Source: Thermoleophilia bacterium
GTDB lineage: Bacteria; Actinomycetota; Thermoleophilia; Gaiellales; Gaiellaceae
Direction: 5' to 3'
NCBI GenBank assembly: GCA_025935275.1
Contig: JAICVP010000075.1
Span: forward strand, 1-8,673
DNA: 8,673 nt
Shown: piece by piece, positions 1 through 6,152 of the stretch
Layout: each line of letters begins with the position of its first letter
How positions within the stretch are numbered: the stretch's first letter is position 1
Made by a program: the position numbers and the translations under genes
Notes under the pieces: generated by a model
Databases searched by the model: none
What the model saw: only the letters and a program-made list of their open reading frames with translations
Told to the model about the DNA's origin: nothing

Positions 1-1
1 G

Positions 2-292
2 CACGAGGAGGGGAAGACGTTCCACCCGGATCTCGTCATGCTCGGCGGCGACGGCGAGCCGAAGCTCGGCGACGCGCTCAAGGGCGCGCAGGTGACGGCG
101 AAGGTCTCGGCGCACGTGCTCGGCAAGAAGGTCATCGTCGGCAAGCACCGCCGCCGGACGGGCTATCGCCGGCGCAACGGGCACCGCAGCCGGCTGTCCC
201 AGATCGAGATCCAGTCGATCGGCAAGAAGGCGACGCGCTCGACGACGGCGAAGAAGACCGCGAGCACCACTGCGAAGAAGGAAGAGAGCTAG
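2..292 (+). CDS. rplU: 50S ribosomal protein L21, 3' part (5' end outside window)
   Basis: Structural protein of the large ribosomal subunit that contacts 23S rRNA near L20. The reading frame is open from base 2 without a start, so the N-terminus lies upstream of the window; 96 residues are visible. The L21 C-terminal signature is clear: a G-x-P-x-x-G-x-x-L-x-G-A-x-V-T-A-type strand followed by the basic stretch GKKVIVGKHRRRTGYRRRNG, which matches the family's K-x-R-R-x-x-Y-R-R-x-x-G-H-R core. After the normal L21 end comes a Lys/Ala/Thr/Ser-rich low-complexity tail of about 25 residues (TTAKKTASTTAKKEES at the end). Such tails are common on high-GC actinobacterial ribosomal proteins. The stop TAG lies 2 nt before rpmA, so the two genes are certainly co-transcribed. 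The identity is secure; only the missing start limits the annotation. Confidence 0.95.
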   Translation, partial: HEEGKTFHPDLVMLGGDGEPKLGDALKGAQVTAKVSAHVLGKKVIVGKHRRRTGYRRRNGHRSRLSQIEIQSIGKKATRSTTAKKTASTTAKKEES

Positions 293-294
293 GC

Positions 295-540
295 ATGGCA
301 CACAAGAAAGGACTCGGCTCCTCGAAGAACGGCCGCGACTCGGAGTCCAAGCGACTCGGCGTCAAGATCTTCGACGGCCAGGACATCAAGGCGGGGATGA
401 TCGTCGTCCGCCAGCGCGGCACGCGCTTCCGCTCCGGACCGGGCACCGGTCTCGGGCGCGACCACACGATCTTCGCGACGCGCGACGGCAAGGTCGCGTT
501 CGAGACGCACGGCTCCGGCCGCGTCGTCAGCGTCGTCTAA
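295..540 (+). CDS. rpmA: 50S ribosomal protein L27
   Basis: Large-subunit protein whose flexible N-terminus reaches towards the peptidyl-transferase centre and helps position tRNA acceptor ends. The 81-residue product begins MAHKKGLGSSKNGRDSESKR, the near-invariant L27 N-terminus, and continues with LGVKIFDGQ and I-V-V-R-Q-R-G-T, all diagnostic. The N-terminus is already the mature form, without the cleavable extension found in Firmicutes. Length is close to the family norm of about 85. The ATG follows the rplU stop by 2 nt, and a purine-rich AAGGAAG lies about 10-15 nt upstream, inside rplU. The gene is second in the L21-L27-Obg-NadD-RsfS operon, a nearly universal arrangement for its first three genes. 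Confidence 0.97.
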   Translation: MAHKKGLGSSKNGRDSESKRLGVKIFDGQDIKAGMIVVRQRGTRFRSGPGTGLGRDHTIFATRDGKVAFETHGSGRVVSVV

Positions 541-551
541 GACGGGCAACC

Positions 552-1703
552 GTGTTCCACGATCGCGCCCGCATCGAGGTGCGCGGCGGCCGTGGCGGTG
601 ACGGCTCGCTCAGCTTCCGGCGCGAGAAGTACGTGCCGAAGGGCGGGCCCGACGGGGGCGACGGCGGAAACGGCGGAGACGTCGTCCTCGTCGCCGATGC
701 CGACCGCCGCGACCTCTCCTTCTTCCAGCGCAAGCGCCGCTTCCAGGGCGGGCGCGGCGTCCATGGGCAGGGGAAGAACAAGCACGGAGCCGACGGCGAG
801 ACCATCGAGCTCCAGGTGCCCGTGGGGACCCAGGTGCTGGACGAGGAGGGCCGGCTGGTCGTCGACCTCGCACATCCCGGAGCGCGGGCGGTCGTCGCCC
901 GCGGGGGGCCGGGCGGGGCCGGGAACAAGCGCTTCGCGCGGCCGACGCAGCAGGCTCCGCGCATCGCCGAGGTCGGCTCGCCCGGCGAGGAGGCGACCGT
1001 CGAGCTGCGCCTGAAGCTGCTGGCGGACGCGGCGCTGCTCGGTTTCCCGAACGCGGGCAAGTCCTCGCTCCTCCGTCGCATCTCGAACGCGAAGCCGAAG
1101 GTCGCCGACTATCCCTTCACGACGATCGCGCCGGTGCTCGGCACCGTGGACGCGCCCGACGGCCGGCAGCTCACCGTCGCGGACGTGCCGGGCCTCCTCG
1201 AAGGCGCCCACGAAGGCGTGGGGCTCGGAGACGAGTTTCTGGCCCACCTGGAGCGCGCGCGGCTCTTCCTGCACGTGATCGACGCGACCGAGGACGCGGC
1301 CGAGCGCTTCGCCACCATCGATAGAGAGCTCGAGGGCTACGGGGCCGGCTTGGCCGAGCGCCCACAGGTCGTGGTCCTGAACAAGATCGACCTCCTGGAC
1401 GGGCCGCCTGGGTTCGACGTGGACGACCCGCGCGTGCTCGCCGTTATTCCGGTCTCAGCTGTGACCGGAGCAGGCGTCGACGAGCTCGAGCGCGCGCTCT
1501 TCGAGCTCGTGCCGGATGCGCCGCCGGACAGCGGCCCGGCCGAGGAGATCGCGGACTTCCTGGTCTACCGGCCGCGGCCCGAACGCCGGCGTCCGTTTCG
1601 CCTCTTCCGCACCGACGGCGGCTACCGCGTCCGGGGCCAGGCCACCGAGGACGAGCTGCGCGCCGCCGGCGTCAAGCCCGGCGACCCCGTGGAGTTCGAG
1701 TGA
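552..1703 (+). CDS. obgE: Obg/CgtA family GTPase with short C-terminal domain
   Basis: Essential P-loop GTPase that binds the 50S subunit, acts in late 50S assembly and is linked to ppGpp and stress signalling. The protein has 383 residues. The glycine-rich Obg fold covers residues 1-157 (GGRGGDGSLSFRREKYVPKG; GGPDGGDGGNGGD). The G domain shows G1 GFPNAGKSS (164-172), switch FTT (189-191), G3 DVPG (211-214), G4 NKID (277-280) and G5 SAVTG (302-306), so all nucleotide-binding motifs are intact. A C-terminal OCT-like segment (about 333-383) ends in GVKPGDPVEFE but lacks about 30 residues present in typical OCT domains. The GTG start, 11 nt after the rpmA stop, fits the family N-terminus (normally MFVD...; here MFHD). 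The stop overlaps the nadD start (GTGA). Codon use matches its neighbours. Confidence 0.96.
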   Translation: MFHDRARIEVRGGRGGDGSLSFRREKYVPKGGPDGGDGGNGGDVVLVADADRRDLSFFQRKRRFQGGRGVHGQGKNKHGADGETIELQVPVGTQVLDEEGRLVVDLAHPGARAVVARGGPGGAGNKRFARPTQQAPRIAEVGSPGEEATVELRLKLLADAALLGFPNAGKSSLLRRISNAKPKVADYPFTTIAPVLGTVDAPDGRQLTVADVPGLLEGAHEGVGLGDEFLAHLERARLFLHVIDATEDAAERFATIDRELEGYGAGLAERPQVVVLNKIDLLDGPPGFDVDDPRVLAVIPVSAVTGAGVDELERALFELVPDAPPDSGPAEEIADFLVYRPRPERRRPFRLFRTDGGYRVRGQATEDELRAAGVKPGDPVEFE

Positions 1704-2257
1704 CCGGCCTCCTCGGCGGCGCCTTCGATCCGCCGCACAACGGCCACGTGGCGCTCGCGCAAACGGCACTCGAGCACTTCGGGCTCGAGCGGCTGCTCGC
1801 GCTCGTCGTCGTGGACCCGGGGCACCGAGACGTCGTGCTCGACTTCCCGACGCGCTTCGCTCTCGCAGAGCTCGCGTTCGGAGGCCTCCCGCACACCGAG
1901 GTCGTGGCGGAAGAGCACCGGTTCACCGTCGATGCCGTCCGCGGCGCACCCTTCGGCGATGCGATCTTCCTGGTCGGCGCCGACGAGTTCGCAGGCTTTC
2001 TCGCTTGGAAGGAGCCCGACGGCGTGCTCGAGGAGGTTCGCCTCGGGGTCGCGACGCGGCCGGGGTTCCCGCGCGAGAGGCTCGAGCCGGTTCTCCAGGC
2101 GCTCGCACGGCCCGACCGGGTCGAGTTCTTCGCCATTCCCGAGCTGCCGGTCTCGGGAACGGAGATCCGCGGTCGCGCCGCCGGCGGCGAATCGATCGAC
2201 GGCCTCGTGCCCCCTGCGGTGGCGGCGGAGATCGACCGCCTCGGCCTTTACCGGTGA
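1700..2257 (+). CDS. nadD: Nicotinate-nucleotide adenylyltransferase
   Basis: Transfers AMP from ATP to nicotinate mononucleotide to give deamido-NAD, in the cytosolic NAD biosynthesis pathway. The 185-residue product carries the HIGH-type nucleotidyltransferase motif GGAFDPPHNGH (residues 6-16), the mid-protein FLVGADEFAGFLAWKEP that matches the family G-x-D-x-x-x-x-F-x-x-W segment, and VSGTEIRGR near residues 151-159. The last corresponds to the usual S-S-T-x-I-R motif with Gly in place of one Ser. The usual P-x-H-K segment after the HIGH motif is replaced by GHRDVV. The protein is slightly shorter than many NadDs. The GTG start forms a 4-nt GTGA overlap with the obgE stop and has GGAG 5 nt upstream, so translation is probably coupled. 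NadD beside RsfS is a common bacterial arrangement. Confidence 0.93.
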   Translation: MTGLLGGAFDPPHNGHVALAQTALEHFGLERLLALVVVDPGHRDVVLDFPTRFALAELAFGGLPHTEVVAEEHRFTVDAVRGAPFGDAIFLVGADEFAGFLAWKEPDGVLEEVRLGVATRPGFPRERLEPVLQALARPDRVEFFAIPELPVSGTEIRGRAAGGESIDGLVPPAVAAEIDRLGLYR

Positions 2258-2265
2258 TACCCTGA

Positions 2266-2649
2266 GTGGGTCGTAATCGAGGAGTTTCTGACCAGCTGAC
2301 ATCGCTCGAACAAGCTCGCCGAATCGCTCACCTCGCCCAGGAGAAGCTGGCGAAGGATGTGGTCATCCTCGATATGCGCCCGGTGTGCAGCTACACCGAC
2401 TATTTCGTCCTGGCCACGGGCGGGAACCCGCGCCAGGCGAAGGCGATCTACGACGAGGTGCACGAGCGTCTGAAGAAGGAAGCGAAGCTCTCGCCCCGGA
2501 ATGTGCACGGAGGCGGCGAGGCGAAGTGGATCCTCGCGGACTACCTCGATGTCGTGCTGCACGTCTTCACCCCCGAGGCGCGCGACTTCTACCGGCTCGA
2601 GGATCTCTGGGGCGACGTGCCGTCGGTCGAGCTGGCCGCGGCCAACTAG
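2266..2649 (+). CDS. rsfS: Ribosome silencing factor RsfS
   Basis: RsfS (DUF143/Iojap family) binds L14 on the 50S subunit and blocks subunit joining when nutrients are short. Family landmarks are VVILDMRPVCSYTDYFVLAT (the conserved D-x-R-x-x-x-x-x-T-D-x-F core), ATGGNPRQAKAIYDEV, the segment AKWILADYLDVVLHVFTPEA, and the ending FYRLEDLWGDVP. As annotated (127 residues) translation starts at GTG 2266, with GGTGAT at 2253-2258 as a good Shine-Dalgarno sequence. The first ten residues (MGRNRGVSDQ) do not look like family sequence. The conserved part begins with LTSLEQ at a CTG codon (2296) that has its own AGGAG at 2280-2284, so a non-canonical CTG start giving 117 residues is possible. The gap to nadD is 8 nt. 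The stop TAG overlaps the stop of the convergent small ORF. This is the last gene of the operon. Confidence 0.93.
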   Translation: MGRNRGVSDQLTSLEQARRIAHLAQEKLAKDVVILDMRPVCSYTDYFVLATGGNPRQAKAIYDEVHERLKKEAKLSPRNVHGGGEAKWILADYLDVVLHVFTPEARDFYRLEDLWGDVPSVELAAAN

Positions 2650-2846
2650 CGGACGAGCACGTAGAAGATCGCGACGATCGCGCCCAGAACCACGGCGTAG
2701 ATCCAGAAAGCGTGCGCCCCCCCGAGGAACGCGCTCCATTTCCGCCGTTCGCGGCGCTTCTCCGCGTCGCCGGTCTCCTCGACGACGGGGCTGTAGTCGG
2801 TCTTGTCCTCCACCCTTCTCTGGTCCCCGCGCGGAGAGGCAGACAA
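2646..2846 (-). CDS. Small hypothetical single-pass membrane protein
   Basis: Unrecognised 66-residue ORF. The N-terminal 38 residues are hydrophilic and highly charged (EKRRERRKW near 29-37). They are followed by one hydrophobic segment of about 20 residues (about 45-65: FWIYAVVLGAIVAIFYVLVR) that reaches the C-terminus, as expected for a tail-anchored protein with a positively charged cytosolic face. It fills the only gap between rsfS and the tRNA gene, and its codon composition is plausible. The stop codon shares the palindrome CTAG with the rsfS stop. The start is uncertain: TTG at 2846 has GAAGG only about 3 nt upstream, and GTG at 2813 (residue 12) is the alternative. I infer a real gene from the clean charge-plus-TM pattern and the fit, but conservation is unknown and no function can be proposed. 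Confidence 0.55.
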   Translation of the reverse strand: MSASPRGDQRRVEDKTDYSPVVEETGDAEKRRERRKWSAFLGGAHAFWIYAVVLGAIVAIFYVLVR

Positions 2847-2856
2847 ACGCCTTCGC

Positions 2857-2862
2857 TACACT
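2857..2862 (+). promoter_or_regulatory. Possible -10 box for tRNA-Ala
   Basis: TACACT fits the bacterial -10 pattern (TANNNT) and ends 10 nt before the mature tRNA 5' end. No convincing TTGACA-like -35 hexamer is seen 16-18 nt upstream, so this is a weak call. Confidence 0.3.
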
Positions 2863-2872
2863 TGGCCGGCGC

Positions 2873-2945
2873 GGGGCCATAGCTCAGCTGGGAGAGCGTC
2901 TGGCTGGCAGCCAGAAGGTCACGGGTTCGAATCCCGTTGGCTCCA
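2873..2945 (+). tRNA. tRNA-Ala (anticodon GGC)
   Basis: The 73-nt sequence folds into a standard cloverleaf. The acceptor stem GGGGCCA pairs with TGGCTCC and includes the G3:U70 wobble pair, the main identity signal for alanyl-tRNA synthetase. The D arm is GCTC/GAGC. The anticodon stem TCTGG/CCAGA encloses loop CTGGCAG, with anticodon GGC at 2906-2908 reading GCC (and GCU). The T arm is ACGGG/CCCGT with loop TTCGAAT. The discriminator base is A at 2945. The 3' CCA is not encoded (CTC follows), so it must be added by a nucleotidyltransferase. The gene stands alone between the small membrane ORF and a convergent methyltransferase gene whose stop is 14 nt away. No obvious terminator follows. Confidence 0.97.
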
Positions 2946-2959
2946 CTCCTCTTCCGCGT

Positions 2960-3733
2960 TCAGGCGGCCGACTCGACCTTCTCGGCGACGAACGCGAGCT
3001 TCCGCACTCGTCCTGCGCGCAGCCAGTCGCTCCAGAGCCGGTGAGCGGCGAGCAGGTCTGCGAGCGCTTCGCGCCCGATGTGGCCGGCAATGGCCCTCGA
3101 ATCGGCCTCGAACGCCTCCGCCAGCGAATCCGCCATTGCCTGATGCGAGCTGCTGTAGTCCTCCTGCCAACCGACCTGCAGCCCTACGCGCTCGAGCCCC
3201 GCGAGCAGCTCGTCGAGCGACATCAGCCAGACCGTGTCGGAGTCGGGCATGCGCTCTCGCTCCTCGTCCGTCAAGGGCAGGCCCTCCTCCAGCGTGAACG
3301 CGAAGCGCCCGCCTCGCACGAGCGCCCGCGAGACCTCCTCAAGGAGGGGCTCCTTCTCGGAAAACGCCAGCATCGTCTCGAGGAGGAGCACGACGTCGAA
3401 CGGGCCCGTGGGGACAGGCGGGACGTCCGCGTGCTCGAAGCGACACGGAAGGTCGCCCGCCTTCGCCCGCGCGATCTCCAGCGCGTCCACGCTCGAATCG
3501 ACGCCTAGGTAGACGCAGTCCAGCTCGCGGGTGATGAACCGGCCGGGCCCGGCGATCCCGCAGCACAGGTCGAGCACCGACACGCCAGGGCCGATTCCGG
3601 CCCGCACTGCAAGCGCACGAATCTCGGCCGCGCGCATGAAGCTCTCCTGCTCGACGTATTCCCCGGGGGCGTAGGCCGCCTCGCGGGGGCGCCGCAGGGC
3701 GCGGACGAACGGAGCGCGCTCGTCCTGTTTCAT
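2960..3733 (-). CDS. Class I SAM-dependent methyltransferase
   Basis: Predicted soluble 257-residue methyltransferase of the Rossmann-like class I fold; the substrate is unknown. The SAM-binding motif I is VLDLCCGIAGPGRF (residues 53-66). The acidic end of beta 2 is LGVDSS (76-81, Asp79 probably binding the ribose hydroxyls). The motif HADVPPVPTGPFDVVLLLET spans 101-120, and ALVRGGRFAFTLEEG (137-151) is the motif III strand. The segment before motif I (EYVEQESFM) resembles small-molecule methyltransferases that bind a substrate with an N-terminal lid. The C-terminal part (about 190-257) is helical and rich in Ala, Trp and Arg. The ATG start has GGGAAGAG about 4-5 nt upstream. The gene is divergent from the large fusion gene, with only 35 nt between the two starts. 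It converges on the tRNA gene. It is a monocistronic unit by position, so context does not reveal its role. Confidence 0.88.
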   Translation of the reverse strand: MKQDERAPFVRALRRPREAAYAPGEYVEQESFMRAAEIRALAVRAGIGPGVSVLDLCCGIAGPGRFITRELDCVYLGVDSSVDALEIARAKAGDLPCRFEHADVPPVPTGPFDVVLLLETMLAFSEKEPLLEEVSRALVRGGRFAFTLEEGLPLTDEERERMPDSDTVWLMSLDELLAGLERVGLQVGWQEDYSSSHQAMADSLAEAFEADSRAIAGHIGREALADLLAAHRLWSDWLRAGRVRKLAFVAEKVESAA

Positions 3734-3768
3734 GTCTCTTCCCGCCGCGCAGGAAGAACCGGCACACG

Positions 3769-6150
3769 GTGTCTGCCGTACCTCTCCAACGTATGCACCA
3801 GTACGGAGGCACGACGCGGGCGGTTCATGCCTTCCCCGTCAGCGGCGCGATCGCGCTCGTGGCGATGGGCGCCGCTCTCGCAGCGACGGTCGGCCTCAGC
3901 GATGCCGGTTGGGCGATCGGCCTCATGTGCGGGGTGGCCATGACGGTGGCCCTGGCGCGGGGCGCGCTCCGCTACGAGCACGATCGCCTGCGCCCGGCGG
4001 ATTGGGTGACGCTTGCGCGCGCGACCCTAGCCGTCGGAGTTGCGACGCTCGTCGCGGACTCGTTCGAGGAGCCCGCGCACGTGACGCTGCTGGTGACGCT
4101 CTCGTCCGTGGCGCTCATGCTGGACGCGGTCGACGGCGCGGTCGCCCGCCGCAGCAACACGGCCTCGAAGCTGGGCGAGCAGTTCGACGGCGAGGTCGAC
4201 GCGTTCCTCATCCTGGCTCTCAGCGTGTACGTGGCACGCTCGGCCGGCGCGTGGGTCCTCTTGATCGGTCTAGCGCGCTACGCGTTTTTCGCCGCGGGCT
4301 GGTGGCTGCCGTGGATGCGGGAGCAGCTCCCGCCACGCTACTGGCGCAAGGTCGTCGCCGCCACCCAGGGGATCGTCCTGACGGTCGCGGCCGCGGAGGT
4401 GGTGCCGCTGCCGGTGAGTCAGGCCGCCCTCGCCTGCGCACTGGCGCTCCTGGCCGAGTCCTTCGGACGGGACGTCTGGTGGCTGCGGGCCCACCGGGGC
4501 GATCTCATCGCCGTCGAGCGCTCCCATGGACGGGCGCGCGCGGTCGTCTCCGCCTCGCTGACCGTCGCCGCTCTGCTGTTCGTGTGGGCTGCCCTGGTGG
4601 TGCCCGAGCGACCGTCCCTCGTTGCGCCGGAAGCCCTCGTGCGCCTCCCGCTGGAGGGCCTGGTGCTGATCGCGCTGGCGCTGATTCTGCCCGCCAGGCC
4701 GCTGCGCATCCTCGCCTGGATCGTGGGACCGCTCCTCGGCCTCGTCGTCATCGTGAAGGTTCTCGACCTGGGGCTCTATGCGACCTTCGACCGCCCGTTC
4801 GATCCGATCGCCGATTGGAGGTACACCGGGATCGGCATCGAGACCCTGCGCGATTCCGTGGGCCCGCGGCAGGCGTACGTGGTCGTGGCCGGCGTCGCGA
4901 TCCTGATCGTCTCGCTCCTCGTCTTCACGACGCTCGCGGTCCGCCGACTGATCCGCTTTGCGGCCGGTCACCGCCGGTGGTCGGTCCGTGCCGTCCTCGG
5001 CCTCGGCGCCGCCTGGGTGCTCTGCTGGGCGTTCGGCGCGCAGCTCGTTCCGCAGCTGCCGGTGGCCTCGACGAGCGCGTCCAGCCTCGCCGTCGACGAG
5101 GTCGCTGCAGTCCGCGCCGGAATCCGGGACCGCGCGGTCTTCGCCGACGAGATCCGTCGCGACCGCTTCCGGGCGACGCCCGGGAATCAGCTGCTGACCG
5201 GGCTGCGCGGCATGGACGTCGTCGTGGTGTTCGTCGAGAGCTACGGGAAGGTAGCGGTGCAGGATTCCCCTATCGCGCCGGGCATCGACGCCCTGCTCGA
5301 CGAGAGCACAGGGCAGCTCGAGCAGGCCGGCTTCCACGCACGGAGCGCGTTCCTCACGTCGCCGACTTTCGGTGGCGCCAGCTGGCTGGCGCACTCGACG
5401 CTGCAGTCCGGAGTCTGGGCCAACAGGCAGTGGCGGTACGACCAGCTCGTCGAGACCGACCGGGTCACGCTCAGCCAGGCGTTCAAGCGCGCCGGCTGGC
5501 GCGCCGTCGACTTCGTGCCGGCGAACGACCGGGCCTGGCCGCAGGCGTCGTTCTACGGCTACGACCAGGTCTACGACCAACGCAACCTCGGGTACGCCGG
5601 CCCGGCCTTCGCCTACGCGCCCATGCCCGATCAGTACGTCTTCCTGGCCCTCCAGCGCCTCGAGCTCGCGAAGGCCGACCGCCCGCCGCTCTTCGCGGAG
5701 GTCGACACCGTGTCGAGCCATGCGCCGTGGACGCGCATCCCGGAGGTCGTCGCGTGGAACGAGGTCGGTGACGGCTCCGTCTACGACGGCATGCCGGCGG
5801 GAGACGTGTCCACCGCGGCGCTCTGGAGCGACAGCGAGGACGTGCGTGCCGCCTACGGTCGATCAATCGAGTACTCGCTGAAGGCTCTGATCTCATTCGT
5901 GGAGCAGTACGGCAACGACGATCTCGTGCTCGTGGTCCTCGGCGACCATCAACCGTCGACCGTGGTCACCGGTCTCCATCCGGACCTGAGCCACGATGTC
6001 CCCGTCTCGATCATCGCGCACGACCCCTCGGTGTTCGATCGGATCGGCGGCTGGGGCTGGGAGGATGGTCTGCGGCCGAGCCCGCAGGCGCCGGTCTGGC
6101 CTATGAGCTCGTTCCGCGATCGTTTTCTCAGCGCGTTCTCAGCCGGCTGA
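3769..6150 (+). CDS. CDP-alcohol phosphatidyltransferase / sulfatase-like fusion membrane protein
   Basis: 793-residue membrane protein with two predicted enzymes. The N-terminal part (about 24-240) is a CDP-alcohol phosphatidyltransferase, the class that swaps CMP on CDP-diacylglycerol-type donors for an alcohol. Its signature D-x2-D-G-x2-A-R-x8-G-x3-D-x3-D is perfect (D119, D122, G123, A126, R127, G136, D140, D144). About five further hydrophobic segments follow (about 258-425). The C-terminal 430-793 resembles the alkaline phosphatase/sulfatase superfamily of LtaS-type phosphoglycerol transferases: VVVFVESYG with E490 as likely metal ligand, T533 at the spacing of the LtaS catalytic Thr, SSHAPW (649-654), and GDHQP (725-729; D726, H727 metal ligands). 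This domain should face outside. The GTG start has AGGAAG rather far upstream; ATG 3793 is the alternative. The 3' end overlaps the ribA-like gene by 12 nt, convergently. The product (phosphoglycerol, inositol or another head group) cannot be told from sequence. Confidence 0.85.
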   Translation: MSAVPLQRMHQYGGTTRAVHAFPVSGAIALVAMGAALAATVGLSDAGWAIGLMCGVAMTVALARGALRYEHDRLRPADWVTLARATLAVGVATLVADSFEEPAHVTLLVTLSSVALMLDAVDGAVARRSNTASKLGEQFDGEVDAFLILALSVYVARSAGAWVLLIGLARYAFFAAGWWLPWMREQLPPRYWRKVVAATQGIVLTVAAAEVVPLPVSQAALACALALLAESFGRDVWWLRAHRGDLIAVERSHGRARAVVSASLTVAALLFVWAALVVPERPSLVAPEALVRLPLEGLVLIALALILPARPLRILAWIVGPLLGLVVIVKVLDLGLYATFDRPFDPIADWRYTGIGIETLRDSVGPRQAYVVVAGVAILIVSLLVFTTLAVRRLIRFAAGHRRWSVRAVLGLGAAWVLCWAFGAQLVPQLPVASTSASSLAVDEVAAVRAGIRDRAVFADEIRRDRFRATPGNQLLTGLRGMDVVVVFVESYGKVAVQDSPIAPGIDALLDESTGQLEQAGFHARSAFLTSPTFGGASWLAHSTLQSGVWANRQWRYDQLVETDRVTLSQAFKRAGWRAVDFVPANDRAWPQASFYGYDQVYDQRNLGYAGPAFAYAPMPDQYVFLALQRLELAKADRPPLFAEVDTVSSHAPWTRIPEVVAWNEVGDGSVYDGMPAGDVSTAALWSDSEDVRAAYGRSIEYSLKALISFVEQYGNDDLVLVVLGDHQPSTVVTGLHPDLSHDVPVSIIAHDPSVFDRIGGWGWEDGLRPSPQAPVWPMSSFRDRFLSAFSAG

Positions 6151-6152
6151 GA
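6137..6152. repeat. 16-bp perfect palindrome over two convergent stop codons
   Basis: TCTCAGCCGGCTGAGA is its own reverse complement. It contains the TGA of the + strand fusion gene (6148-6150) and the TGA of the - strand GTP cyclohydrolase gene (6139-6141). As RNA it could form a short stem with a CCGG loop on either strand, but there is no U-tract, so terminator function is only a possibility. It may simply result from two S-A-G/stop ends read in opposite directions. Confidence 0.6.

Noticed and set aside
537..1274. Antisense open frame opposite obgE
   Set aside because: Obg on the + strand has all G motifs; the antisense frame has no recognisable domain and its composition follows from GC bias.
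2873..2960. tRNA gene as attachment site of an integrated element
   Set aside because: No integrase gene, repeated tRNA 3' end or compositional break is seen on either side within the window.
3734..3768. Divergent promoter region between the methyltransferase and fusion genes
   Set aside because: Only 35 nt separate the starts. It contains ribosome-binding sequences, but I see no convincing -10/-35 pairs; promoters must overlap the coding regions or be of a non-standard type.
4270..5721. Long open frame on the - strand (483 codons) opposite the large fusion gene
   Set aside because: High-GC shadow frame. The translation is Arg/Asp/Glu/Gly-rich without domains, while the + strand frame carries perfect enzyme motifs and membrane segments.
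3732..5771. Second + strand frame of 679 codons overlapping the fusion gene
   Set aside because: Arg/Pro/Gly-rich shadow without motifs; it shares the region with the clearly coding frame that starts at 3769.
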